Shown here piece after piece: positions 24,267-36,125 of a DNA stretch of 64,000 nucleotides. This stretch comes from Azadirachta indica (Eukaryota > Streptophyta > Magnoliopsida > Sapindales > Meliaceae). Under the pieces are notes generated by a model. The model was not told the origin of the DNA, searched no databases, and saw only the letters and a program-made list of their open reading frames with translations. A program made the translations under genes and the position numbers. The DNA lies in NCBI GenBank assembly GCA_022749755.1, contig CM040452.1:11178350-11242349 (forward strand), given 5' to 3'. Numbering within the stretch: the first letter of the stretch is position 1; every line of letters starts with the position of its first letter.

Positions 24267-25815
24267 TTACAGCATACTATAAAAATCTATTCACACAATC
24301 AATGAAATTTTTATCTTCCTTCAAATTTTACTAGAAGTGGAAGTTTAGAATTGTTGCAATTGATAAAAATTCTACTCTCTTTCAAACTTTACTAAAAAAA
24401 TGAAAGTTTAGATAATTATTATTATAATACATCAAAAAATTTATTCAAAAAATCTATTCATATAATTAATAAAATTTTTACCCTTTTTTATACTTTTACA
24501 TAAAAGAGAATTTTGCTTACATATTGTAAGAGTGTAAGATGTGAATCCTTATCCTTTAATTTAAGGATAAAAACTCTTATAACTTAAATTATAACTCTGA
24601 CTTAAATGATTCTTGTAAGAATAGAATTTTCTTATTAGAGCTAGAATTTCGAATAAAATTTTAATTGAATTTTGTCCAAACAGTTGATAGATATTTTATT
24701 ACAATATAATTTTAAATATTTTTAAGAAAACAAAAATATGATTGGGCTGCCAGTTTGACCTTGATTTTTAATGTTTCTACTTAATTTAATTTCTAAATGC
24801 TTATATGTATTAAGTGTATATGTAGCAAGTATACCAACTCCAATTAAAATACTCACACTCCTTTATTATACATTAATTTTTTTATAAAAATTAATTTATG
24901 ATATTAAATTGAGACTTAATAAAAAGTGAAATTTTTTATTTTAAAAGGAAAATAGAAAAAGAAAAACCAAATTAAGAAAAGTCTGTAGCCCATACGTATA
25001 TATATATAACTGGCTTTTAATCATAGGTGGGTTGGGAGTAGCGGTTGGTAGGTCTTGAGACTAAAAATTTATATTAGTGTGGGGTCAACATTCACATCAT
25101 AATCATCCCACTGTCCTCATCATTTTTGCTAGACAAAATTGATTTCATCACGAGGATTTCTTTATAGATTTCCTTGTTAACTATTCTTGTATAACTCTTA
25201 TTTTCTTTTTAGATATATAATATTTTATTTCTTACCATGCTCAGCTCACTAACCCACTTTTTCAAAAGAAAAAAGAAGACCCGTTAAAAAGCTCTAATTA
25301 CTTCCAAATCTTATTACATTAATTAAACTTGATCCCTAAAGCCAAGTTAAGAGAATTAAAAGCGACCATGATCAGGTCCACCTCCTCTCTCTCTTTTTCT
25401 TTTGAATTTAAAAGTGTTACATGAACTGCCAACAGTGATTAAATAATAAGAAACCCTGAAGGTTTCTGCCTCTATATCTCTCTTCTATTCTTTCTTTTAA
25501 TATAAGTTGCTGATTTTAAGGTGAGAGAAAGCGTGAATTCATTTTTAAATTCAATATATATATATATATATATATGGGTGTGTAGTTTGCCTTCTTCTCC
25601 CATATTAATATCATATTTATAAAGGAAGAGAGACAGTTCAAAAGCACCACCTACCTTGTCCAGCCAAAAGAGAAATAAAGTAATTAATTCATTTTTCCTA
25701 ACACTCACAAATCCCTGATCTCTCTGCCCTTATCTCTATCTCTCTCTCTGTCTCTTTTGGAGTTTTTCATTAATTATCCTGTTTGTTCAGAATTGTATTT
25801 TCTAGTTTCTGCAAT
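24267..25815 (+). promoter_or_regulatory. Intergenic DNA and promoter/leader of the DUF868 gene
   Basis: AT-rich to about 25000. The last 450 bases carry CT-rich tracts (25381-25400, 25725-25755) and a TA microsatellite (25554-25575), as is common in plant promoters and leaders. An in-frame TTG-initiated extension (from 25783) has no ATG and is treated as leader. Confidence 0.4.
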
Positions 25816-26748
25816 ATGAGAGACTTGGTTTCTTGTTTTAGTGAAAATGCTGTAAATGTTTCTCGTTCTTCTTGTTCCAGTTATTCAAACAATGCTTGCA
25901 TATCTCCAAGCCTGCTGCCTTCTGTTCAAAATGCTGTCACTTGTCTCTACAGAATCATTCTCAGCAATAAAAATCAACTCTTCTTCACAGTAACATGGAG
26001 CAAGAACCCCGTCTCAGGTCAAGGCCTGAGCATAAACTTTGGAGATACTGATCAAGAGAATTCGGCATCTTTCAAGCTCAATACCAATTCAAGCTTGTTC
26101 AGGAAGAAGAAAGGCAGCAAAATTATTGAATCCAGTGATAGTAACTGGAAGATCCAAGTTTTCTGGGATCTTTCTGCTGCTAAATATGAGGCAGGACTTG
26201 AACCTGTTGAAGGGTTCTATGTTCTTGTAATGGTTGATTCAGAAATAGGTCTTATTCTAGGCGACTTGGCTGAAGAAATTGTCATCAAAAAGTTGAAAAA
26301 CAGCTGCCCAATTGCAAAAGTCTCTCTTCTTTCTCGTCAAGAACACTACAGTTCTTCAGGCAATACTCTTTACTCAACCAAGGCTCAGTTTTGTGATACA
26401 GGCAGTGCACATGATATTCTCATAAGATGTACTGGAGAAGATGAAGGGCTGAAACATCCAAGCTTATCTGTTTGCATAGATAAGAAGATGGTGATTCGGG
26501 TAAAGAGATTGCAATGGAATTTTAGAGGAAATCAGACAATATTTGTTGATGGATTGCTTGTTGATTTGATGTGGGATGTTCATGACTGGTTCTTTAACCC
26601 TCCTGCATCTGCATCTGGATATGCTGTGTTCATGTTTAGAACAAGAAGTGGATTGGACAGCAGGTTGTGGCTGGAGGAGAAGCTTCTGCAGAAAGAGAAA
26701 GAGACAGTTGATTTCTCTCTGTTGATTTATGCCTGTAAGACCTCTTAA
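25816..26748 (+). CDS. DUF868 family protein, single exon
   Basis: A plant-specific family of unknown biochemical function. The frame is open upstream to 25783, but that reading starts at TTG. The first ATG is at 25816 and gives MRDLVSCFSENAVNVS, the usual start of this family, so 310 aa is preferred. It begins with a Ser/Cys-rich stretch, followed by the conserved core (TCLYRIILSNKNQLFFTVTW at about 44-63), a short basic run FRKKKGSK, then KIQVFWDLSAAKYEAGLEP and GFYVLVMVDSEIGLILGD. The C-terminal part has LMWDVHDWFF and YAVFMFRTRSGLDSRLW. No signal peptide or membrane segment is evident. It is intronless. The Arabidopsis neighbour of NAT12, At2g27770 (from memory), belongs to this family, which fits the local gene order. 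Confidence 0.93.
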   Translation: MRDLVSCFSENAVNVSRSSCSSYSNNACISPSLLPSVQNAVTCLYRIILSNKNQLFFTVTWSKNPVSGQGLSINFGDTDQENSASFKLNTNSSLFRKKKGSKIIESSDSNWKIQVFWDLSAAKYEAGLEPVEGFYVLVMVDSEIGLILGDLAEEIVIKKLKNSCPIAKVSLLSRQEHYSSSGNTLYSTKAQFCDTGSAHDILIRCTGEDEGLKHPSLSVCIDKKMVIRVKRLQWNFRGNQTIFVDGLLVDLMWDVHDWFFNPPASASGYAVFMFRTRSGLDSRLWLEEKLLQKEKETVDFSLLIYACKTS

Positions 26749-28889
26749 AGCAACAAGAAATTTTCTTATTCTTTTATTTTTTTTACCTTCTTGTTTGGAT
26801 TGAAAGGAATAGATACTCAATTCTTTTGATGATCATATGAGGTTAGGACAATAACTTGCAGTTGAAAGTATTTTAGTTTCTAATTAGATGCAGAAATGTG
26901 AATTCAATTAAGAGATATAACATTTGATTGGTTTTGTATTTTGATTTGTCTCTCATTCTTTTATTTTCTTCCCATATAATTTTAATTTCCCATTTTGTTG
27001 ATATTCTCTTCTCTTCTGATCATAGGCAAGGCAGTGTTCAATTATGTGTTTCTGGCTCCATTTTTGGACCATCTAAGTGTATATATCCCAATCTAAAGTA
27101 AATTCAATAGCTTCTTTAATTCATTCATGAAAAGGCCATGAATATATACAAGCATGAACATGAGCTGTACAGTTCTAGACAAGTCTTTTTTTAATTGCAA
27201 CAGTACTTCAATTACAAGTTCTTGGTTACCAAATACCCAAAATGCTTCCTTGACTTGCTGGTAATTAATTTTTGTGGGCTCACAATATTCAATTTTTAGA
27301 TCTCAGTTCTCACTCTCTACCTGTTCCAGTTGATTGTTGAGATTTGGATTTCAAGTTGCTACGAGTTATTGCATTTATGTTATAAAAGTTGAATAAATCA
27401 TTCAAGTTGCAAACTTGTAGCAAAAAATATTATTGTTTATGATGATTTATTTATATATATATATACACTCAAATGGGTATACGATGATTAAGGAACCAAT
27501 ATATGTATATATAATATTTAAATTAACAGTTTGGTAGTGTTAATTTGCAATAAAGAATATTAAATTAAGAAATACAAATATATTTATTTATTAATATTAT
27601 ATATTAGATATATAGTTTATGGATAATATATATTTATAGAATTTAAACAGATACTATTATGGTATACTTAAAAAATTTGTTTTCACATAATCGGATAAAA
27701 ATTTATCTCAAAAAGGGAGAGAAATCTATCCACAAAAAATGGGAGAATCCCAAATTTTGTAAAGTATGAGACTTGAACTTTTACCCTTCAAATAATCATT
27801 TATGTATTCAACTATTTATTTTTAAGACATTTATCAAATTTAATTCATATTAGGCATGATTTTTACATTTTAGCACTTTCTTATGAGAGACTCAGACCTA
27901 ATTTGATATATAAACTTAATTGATGGGTATTTATTTTATTTGTAGAAAGATTTAAGTTCACGGGACAAATAAGGTCTTTTCAATTCAACAAAGGTGGGTT
28001 TTCTTGCATTAATTATATTTGGGATAGAAAACTTATTTAGGCAGCTATCCACTCTCCATTCCACTAGTTCTTGATCAGCAATTTCTTCTAAATTGCCTTA
28101 GCGGTCAAGGTCAAGCATTAATTCAATGTCTTCACCTATCTTCTATTTTAACTTTAGGACCACTACTTATGGCTTATCCTCCTTGATTCAAACAGTACTA
28201 CCATAACTTTTAATTTCTTGCTTTGTTATTAGTTTTAATCTTGTAACTACTCACTTCCTTTTCTCACACTTATGATGCATGTAGTGATACTAATTCTACT
28301 ATCCTTTGAATAACTCGATACTTAAAGAAAATCATTCAATAATCTTGTAATGTTAATGGTAATTGACGTAATAATTTAATTAATCAATCTTTTCAACTTA
28401 ATTTTGCTCTTCTTTTATTCACATGCATCTCTTTGTCACAAGTCTAAAGCCATATTCACAAGTTCATTAATTTAGTTGAATTTCCTCATGAAATGGAAGT
28501 TTACCAACTCTCACAAAATGCGATCTAAGTGGACAAATTTTGCACGAAACACGAAATAAATATTAAACAAAATAAAATGAAGAATACTGAGTTTGACCTA
28601 GAACAGCATTCATTGTTTCTAGGCCATTTTCTTGAGAAATATTCACATCACTCATTCATTAGGCACAAATTTCTCTGCGTATTTTTTTATTAAAGAAAAA
28701 AAATCAATTCATTTGCATTTTATTCAATTGACAACCACATTGGTTTAAAATTGATGGTCTAACACCATTTAACAGGATAGATTGTTGACTTTAATATCAC
28801 ACAATTTCTTATTTTCATGATAAAAAAAAAAAACATTCAATTAAGTCAATATACAAATCAATGAAATAAAAAAGGAAGACGTGTACAAA
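26749..28889. other. Intergenic DNA, no gene seen
   Basis: Begins with the probable 3'UTR of the DUF868 gene (to about 27050). The remainder is AT-rich with short TA runs (27454-27468). No coding frame, RNA or bounded element was recognised. Confidence 0.5.
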
Positions 28890-29990
28890 CAAGAGCTCAA
28901 ATTGAGAAATTGAAGCACAAGCTTAGGATATTTATTATATTTTCTCTTAATGTATGCATGTGTATGTGTTTGTATTTGTAGTTATTATGTAAGCTCAAAT
29001 TCTCATAACATGTTTTTCAAAATTTGTTTGTCAAATTTTTACTAGCAATATTTTTCACAAAATCTTTTTTTTTTTAAATCAACTTGTATTTCTAAATTTG
29101 TGAAAAAAAATTTCACTTTGAATTAAAGTTTTACTAAACTAAAATAAAAATTTTTGAAACTTTAAAAATAGATTAAATTACAAGATTTTGAAACCTTAAA
29201 AAATGACTAAAATGCAAAATTTTTAAACTATCAGAAATCATATTCAACTCGGTCTAACCAATCCAACAGATCCAATCTAATTCACATAAATCAGAAAATA
29301 GTAAAAACCAAAGGCAGAATACTTGCAAATTCAGTCAGCTAAATTAGGCAATTCCGTCAACCGAATTAGGCCATCCAATCAATTGAGTCAACTTTTGAAT
29401 TTTAAATGTGTAATGGCTAGTTTTTGCGTTTAAGTATATATAGCAAGATTTTTACTTATTTTACTACTTCTTGAGCATTTCAAACAAGTACTAATTGCTT
29501 ACAAATATACTTTTAGCTTACATTTGCTATATCTACATTCTAAACACCTAAATATTTTATTTGTAATATTCTTTATTATAAGAGAACCATTTGAAGGTGT
29601 TGTTTTTCTTATAAAATCTTTTTTCTCTAAAAAAGAAGTAAAAGAAGTGAGTCTTTCACTTGAGTTTTGTGAGATTTGAGTGATTGGGTAGTGAAATCAT
29701 TTATAAAGTTTGAAGGAATATAAAAAATCTCCTTAATATATTTGAAATCTTGAGGTTTTCAAGATTTTTATAGTCAGGTCTTCAAGTGGAGTTTGAAGGA
29801 GTAGGTGTAGGCAAAGTTGTGCCGAACCACTATAAATTCTAGTGTATGTGCTTGTTTTCTCTACTCTCTTTTATCTTTTATTTTTTAGTATTATTGATAT
29901 TGTAGTTGTGTTGGGAGTTTGAATTTATTGTTATAAATTTTTAGAAACCTAATTTACTCTTCTTCTTGTGTTGCATATTAGTATTTCATA
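28890..29990 (+). mobile_element. Second LTR copy (solo or decayed) of the same Copia-like family
   Basis: Matches the LTR at 1400-2610 in the same orientation and block order: the CAAGATTTTGAAACCTT block (about 29182-29198), then the CTAAAATGCAAAATTTTTAA block, the AATGGCTAGTTTTT block (29411-29424) and the GAAGGAGTAG block near 29800. No adjacent polypurine tract or internal protein region was seen, so a solo or truncated LTR is most likely. It is not the partner LTR of the first copy, because two host genes lie between them. Ends are approximate. Confidence 0.55.
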
Positions 29991-30559
29991 AATATCACAA
30001 TTGTAAAATTTGTAATTTAATTTATATGATAATTAATGGTTTGATACGATTAAATACTAATCATTAAGATGATACAGCTCGTTTTAGTCATTTTACATTC
30101 GTAAAATAATTATTTGAGATTTATTTTTTTATTTTTTATTAAATTTAATTATCAATTACATATTTGAATGATCCCCATTCTTATATTTATTTAAATGTAT
30201 AAATAATTTTAGGCGCTAGTAACTTTATCATTATTTTGATCTTATGGGATCACCATTATGAGGTATGAGCCACAAAATTCACATTTTAGAGGTCTTATAA
30301 AGTTTTAAAATTAATATTAAACTTTTGAGTAATGTGTCAAATAAAATTTATATCAATTTTATGTAATTATCCTCGTCTCATAAGGAATAATATTATGATT
30401 AACCAATAACAAGGTATACAATAAGGGGTAGCTCAAAGAAATTTTTAATTCGGCCTCTTAATTATTAAAATAAAATTGCAAAAATTAAGTAACACTACTA
30501 AGGTCTTTTCTATTCTTTCTATATATTCAACAAACTCGTTTGTTCTATCAATGGACAAT

Positions 30560-31386
30560 TAGCGTAGTGCCATCTATGAAAAATTAACTCCAAACTTTTG
30601 AGATAGTTGATATATCTCTTCAAGTTTTTGAGAAAGACAAGATATCCCTTTAGGGTTACTATTTACATATTAATTTTTTAACTATTTTACCTCTCCAATA
30701 TTAAAAATATTTAAAATAATTATATTATCTTTATTTTTTTATTTTGTAATAACTAATATCATCTTATTTTGACATTTACATTTAAAAATAATAATATTTT
30801 GACCCTTTATTATTTGTTGCCTTTCAAATCTATTATCACATTTGTATAATATTTAATTATATATTTTATAAAATATATTATATTATTAAATAGTTTATTT
30901 TAAAAAAATTATGTATAATTAATATTATCAAAATTATGTATAATTGTGTAAACATTTAAGAAATTTTGACAACAAATTTTATGTTATAAAAAATTCTACA
31001 ATTAATTATACATAATTTTTTAAATAAACTATTTTAATAATATGATATATTTTTTAAAAATTATATATAATTAGATATTATAAATATTTGATAGTAAATT
31101 TTGAATGAAAGAAATAATTAAGGGTTAAAATATTATTATAGTTTTTAAATTTAATTGTTACAATAAGATTATATTGATTATTATAAAGTAAAAAATAAAG
31201 ATAATATAATTATTTTATATATTTTTGATAGTGGAGGGGTAAAATAGTTAAATTAAAATATAAATAATAAGCTCAGGGGTATCTTAACTTTCTCCAAAAC
31301 GCATAAGAGTATTTTACTTTTTTCAAAACCCAAGGGAGTATATTGACTTTTTTCCAAAACTTAGGAGGGTAAAGCACAATATCCTA
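30560..31386. repeat. Foldback element, near-complete inverted repeat of about 830 bp
   Basis: The left arm (from about 30560) pairs with the right arm (ending about 31386) along almost the whole length, with centre near 30955. Examples: AACTATTTTACCTCTCCA (30679-30696) against a right-arm reverse complement AACTATTTTACCCCTCCA, and the inner ATTATGTATAATTAATATTATC segment (20-bp core) against its mirror near 31000. The outer 100 bp are more diverged. No open frame. Confidence 0.7.
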
Positions 31387-31844
31387 TTAAAATAAAATAT
31401 AAATAAGAGAGGACGGTGACTTTGAACACAAATAATATGAGATAATCACGTAATTTTAAATAGTAAATTCACCTTTAATTGGAACTTTACTAGAGTTCGA
31501 ACAATGCTATCATAATATTTATATATAAATTCACTATTATTGGTAATACTATATTTATTGAGTAATTAATATTATATATTTTATTTAGTAAATACGACAA
31601 ATAATATTGATTTATTTGATGTGTAAAATAAAAATTAGTGAATTGAATGATATATTTTATTTTAATAATATAAATGTTTGTCATTATACATTCATAACAC
31701 GCTTTTAAAATTTATTTACCAAATAAGAATAAAAGATTATTATTTAAAAAGTGATTGTTCTATAATCTTGTTTCAAAAGCAAATAATTTAAAATTTTAAT
31801 AATAAATTAATAATCATTTCATAATGTAATTCAATTTCAAAAAT

Positions 31845-31925
31845 ATATTAATATAATAAATTAAGGGCCAAAGTTAAAGACCCTCTCATTTTGTTATTTT
31901 TAGCTTTGACCCTTAATTTATTAAT
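31845..31925. repeat. Short inverted repeat at the left edge of a TIR element
   Basis: AATTAAGGGCCAAAGTTAAA (about 31858-31877) is nearly the reverse complement of the segment at about 31899-31921 (TTAGCTTTGACCCTTAATT). The two face outward from a 20-bp gap, as if two element ends abut. Confidence 0.6.
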
Positions 31926-33018
31926 ATATATTAAATATACTATCAATTTATTGAAAGTCACCACTCTATCCTCAAATGATAATAAAATAACTATTTTATC
32001 CTTATTTTAATTAAACATAAAAGGAGATAATAATATTTTAGTCTGTAGATTTTAATTAAATAACAAATTATGATATACTTAGTTGATTTTAATATTTTTG
32101 TCTCTACTATTATATGATCCAGTAAATAGTGATAAAGTACAAATTTACTTCTACTGATTGAATATAAATAAATATTATGTTATTCATCTTTAATATGAAA
32201 TATAAACATAAAAATCCTAATCTATCACCTCCAATTGCTACTTTTCTTCCCTTTTTAATCTTCAAATATACCACCACTATCACCACGTCATTTTATCTTT
32301 TATCTTTTATTATTTTTTATTTTTTCTCTCTTTATCACTTTTTTTGCCATGACCATCACCACTGTTTTTTTTAAATATTTTTTTTCAAATTATATCTAAA
32401 AAATGTGAATAAAAACCACAATAACTTCTCAAGTAAATCTCTGCAATCTTTATTATTGTTCATTTCTAAAAATGGAGAATTAAAATCATGTATCATGAGA
32501 TAGTAAGAAATAGTAGTTTATCCTTTGGGTGACCTTTATTAGTGATTAGGAGAAGAAATAGTAGTTGAGATAGTAAGAATTAGCGGCAGAGGGAAAAAGC
32601 CTTTGAAACTAGAATAAGAGATTTTGTCAATGATAAAAAAAAATAATAGAAAAAGTTGATATATTTTTTTGACAAGAAATGGCAAAAAAAGTTTGCTTTC
32701 TTAAATTTTTTTTTAAGTATGGTAAAATTATGGTTTTTAATATTGGTGAGAAAAAGTGAATTATATTTTCAAAAATTTTAACGGATGATAATAAATATAA
32801 TAGTAAGAATTAAAATACTATAATTGATCAAAATATGTTATGACGTATTATTTTATTATAGTCTAGGGACTAAAATTATATTATTCTTTTTATTTTTAAT
32901 TAAAATAAAGGTAAAATAGTTATTTTACTATTACATGAGGGTGGAGTGATGATTTTTAATAAATTGATGGCATATCTAATATATATCAATAAATTAGGAG
33001 ACAAAGCTGAAAATAACC
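31893..33018. mobile_element. TIR element, second family, copy D (about 1.13 kb)
   Basis: The left end GTTATTTTTAGCTTTGACCC mirrors the right end (reverse complement GGTTATTTTCAGCTTTG). Similarity continues through ATCAATTTATT and CCACCCTC-like blocks for about 130 bp on each side. Only a possible 6-bp CATTTT flank was seen. Small minus- and plus-strand frames inside are not convincing genes. Same family as 47283-49759. Confidence 0.6.
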
Positions 33019-34194
33019 ATTTTAAAATTAAAAATTTTATTTTCACTTTCAATTATTTGTGAAAAGACCAAAAATATCTCTTTTTTTTCTTTTTTGTTTT
33101 TCTAATAAAGATGTAATTATCGTAAGAATCGTTCCATCAAAGATAGAGGTTCTAATTATGCACAGTTATGTTAGATTTGCAGAGCTTCATGCTACTTAGT
33201 TACAGCTGAATTTGGACTGATCAAGAATTTAATTAAGCTCTTCTAGTTTGAATTTTTCCACAATTTAAATTAATAAGCTTAATTAATTAATGTTGGATTA
33301 ACTGATACTTATATAGATGGAGATAGTAATTAATTAGGAAATTAATAATCAAAGATTTAATACAAAAGGAATCTGCTTTTTATCTACTTCCTGCTTGCCT
33401 CGTGATCTTCTTTTATATCCCAATGCAAAAGAACATACTTTCATTAATTTATTGGATGTGCTCAGAAGGACTTTAATTTCCTTCTACCAACTGCTCTTCT
33501 GATTTTCAGATTCTCTATGTTCCCCTCCTTTTTCCCTCATCCCTATTAATATTAATTAGTTGTACATTAAAGTTTTTGGTTTTTGGTTTTCAGTTCACTT
33601 ATGTTAATAAGTAACATAAAGCAAAAATCATGAATTAATATTTCTAGATATTTGCTAAGGTTTTGTTTGAGATTGAAATAATAAGCTGCGGAACGAAATC
33701 ACAGAAGTTAAACATTAGTTAAAAAGTGAGTGCTCATACTAAAAATTACTTGTTTATAATCAATTTTTTTTGTTTTTTTTTTAATGGTAAGTAGAAACTA
33801 GCGATATTAAAGGAAATCTAAATAATTGTATGACCGACAAGGTTGTTAATTAGAGATTACATTAAGATAAGATGAAGGAAAAAAAAGTCAATAAACTGCC
33901 AAATTATTTCACAATCATCTGCATATATTTATATATCTATCAGAAAGTGAAATAATTGATAATAATCACATAACTAATACATATATATATGTCTAGAGTT
34001 GAAATTCCAAAAGAACTCATAACAAATAACAGACCATAGTTAAATTATACATCGATCGAAAACCCACTTATATATATATAGGCAAAAGAAACACACGCAT
34101 GGATTGATACTAGCTATATATATATCTCACAGTAAATGGATCGATCTGCAGGTAGCTAGCTCTATATAGCTTTTTATTACATTAATTCTGCAGA
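33019..34194. other. Intergenic DNA and 3'UTR of the A/B-barrel gene
   Basis: AT-rich; no gene was recognised. The last few hundred bases before 34195 probably hold the 3'UTR of the minus-strand A/B-barrel gene. Short TA tracts occur near 34071-34080 and 34115-34124. Confidence 0.45.
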
Positions 34195-34629
34195 TCATGC
34201 TGCTGGTGCAGGTGGTTTAACAAGCACAGTGGGGAAATCCAGCAGCACAATCTTGTCAATAGCTGCTGAAAACGTAGCCGAGAAGTCAGCATGGCTTGGA
34301 TGGCTTACAAATGTTGTGTAGTCTTCCTTCTTGTTGAATGTCATCAAGAAAGCATGTGTGAAGCCTTGCCTCAGCATCTCTTGCCCTTCCAGATCCTCTC
34401 CCCTGCATGTTAACATTTCATTTAAAGAAAATCTTACTATTATTATTATTATTACTAACACTAAAAAGAAAAGAAAACCCAATAACACTGCTAATTAGAT
34501 ATTAACTCACCATTCAAAGGATTTGACAAGATCAACCTCTGAAACCAGCTTCTCCATCCCTTTCAAGATCTCTTCCACAGCTACACCTTCCTTGAACTTA
34601 ACAATAACCAAGTGCTTGAACTCTCCCAT
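34195..34629 (-). CDS. Stress-response A/B-barrel domain protein (2 exons)
   Basis: Small dimeric alpha+beta-barrel family (HS1-like); plant members are stress induced and HS1 has antifungal activity, while the role of this member is unknown. Exons are 34629-34511 and 34402-34195 joined by a GT-AG intron, giving 108 aa. It starts MGEFKHLVIVKFKEGVAVEE and continues through LVSEVDLVKSFEWGEDLEG, MLRQGFTHAFLMTF, HPSHADFSATF and IDKIVLLDFPTVLVKPPAPA, so the whole domain is present. The ATG at 34629 gives the start usual for close relatives. The reading frame stays open upstream to a good acceptor (CTCAG|GG at 34663/34662), so a longer N-terminus or a 5'UTR intron is possible. The best Arabidopsis relative, from memory, is At5g22580. 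Confidence 0.92.
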
Positions 34630-36125
34630 GGATGCAGCAGCTGCTTCCAAAGTCTCTTCACCCTGAGATTAATATGAAAAAGAGTTATACAATGGGCTTG
34701 GGGTATTGCTATAAATGTGTATTTATACACACAGACCACAACACAAACGCGTTAATGGAAATTGTTTGGGTGTCAATTTCAACAGTGCTATCTGTCTACT
34801 ACCCCTCGTGTTGAGTATCAACTATAGATTTGAATCTCTCCTTAATTTTTTGGACATTGTCTGCAGATCATCGTGTAAAAGTAGACATATACAGAGAGCT
34901 GCATGGCATCAGGCGGGGGAAATTTTAATGTGGTCCCTAATGATTTATGTAACTTATTTTAAGCCACTTTGTTTTGACGCTCTTTTAAAGAACTCGGTAA
35001 TATAAGCATTTTGTAGTTTCTCTTGCTTATGTCCTTCTTGTTTTTGGTCAACTTTAATTTGGTTCTTCAATCAAAATTTCGCCAGTCTATTTCCATTAAT
35101 TTCGTTAGATGTGATGCAAAAAAAATTATAGTTTTTTTCACCCCCTTCTTAACTTTTAAGGATAGAGTATCATACTTCTCAATTTAAATTAATTATGACA
35201 TATTTATGCCTGATTTTAATGAAATAATAGAAATAAAATATTGTGCAATTATATCTTAGTCAAACATTAAAATTACTCTTATAATAATATTATATAAAAT
35301 TTATAGCATTAATTTAACAACCAATCATTGCATAGATAAAAAAATTTGAGTCTAATAATGTCAATGACAAATTAATCCAACATTTGCAATGATAATTGAA
35401 GGTAATCAATAATGATTAGGATGGGCAAAAAAGCACCTACCTGCCGTGACCCGGGAAAGCCTAAAATATAGGATTATATTAAAACTGGTTTTTAATACAA
35501 TTCGGACTAGATTCAGATTTTTATTATCAAAACTCTGTCTAGATCCATATTACATTCGGATATATTTGAGTCGAACAAGATCTCAACAACCAACAATTAA
35601 AAGTATGACCCAAAAAAATAAATTAAACAATGATATTAAATCTAGATTTAGACCGAATCGAATATATATTAAATTTATCTAAATTTAGGTTAGAGTTTTT
35701 GTCGAGCCTAATGATAATAGCCCAATTAAATGCATTAACTAATTAAATCTTACAAAATCATTTAATTGCCTTTATTTTATGAGATATTAATGCAAATGAG
35801 TTTTAGGCCAAAACCTTTAATGAGACAAACTAGTAAATATTAAAGTGTACTTTTTTGAATTAGTATAAACAAAAACTAACTAAAGTATAATTTTATAAAA
35901 TATGAGAGAATAAAATGAAATTTCCTCCATGAGGCATGTGTCCAGACACAGCAGACCCACCACGGTTCTGCAGTGGGCTGAAATTTTCTGTCTAATATCA
36001 TTGTCCTCTCCCTCATTTTGCACATGAATGGGGTCCTTCCTTATTCCCATACCTTTTTTTTTTTTTTTTTTAATTTCTCGAAATTTGAGTTTCATTTTTC
36101 ATCACCATTATCATCGCATCTACGT
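34630..36125. other. Promoter of the A/B-barrel gene and intergenic DNA
   Basis: Contains the upstream region of the minus-strand A/B-barrel gene. At 35430-35690 there is a degenerate stretch with CGGACTAGATTC- and GACCGAATCGAA-like words typical of transposon relics. A poly-T run lies at 36053-36071. No gene was recognised. Confidence 0.4.

Noticed and set aside
25783..25815. Longer N-terminus for the DUF868 protein
   Set aside because: The frame is open but begins at TTG, not ATG; the ATG at 25816 gives the family's normal start MRDLVSCFSE.
26785..26806. miR159-like word (TTTGGATTGAAAGGA) after the DUF868 stop codon
   Set aside because: Differs from miR159 in the middle and at the 3' end, and no complementary arm for a precursor hairpin was found nearby.
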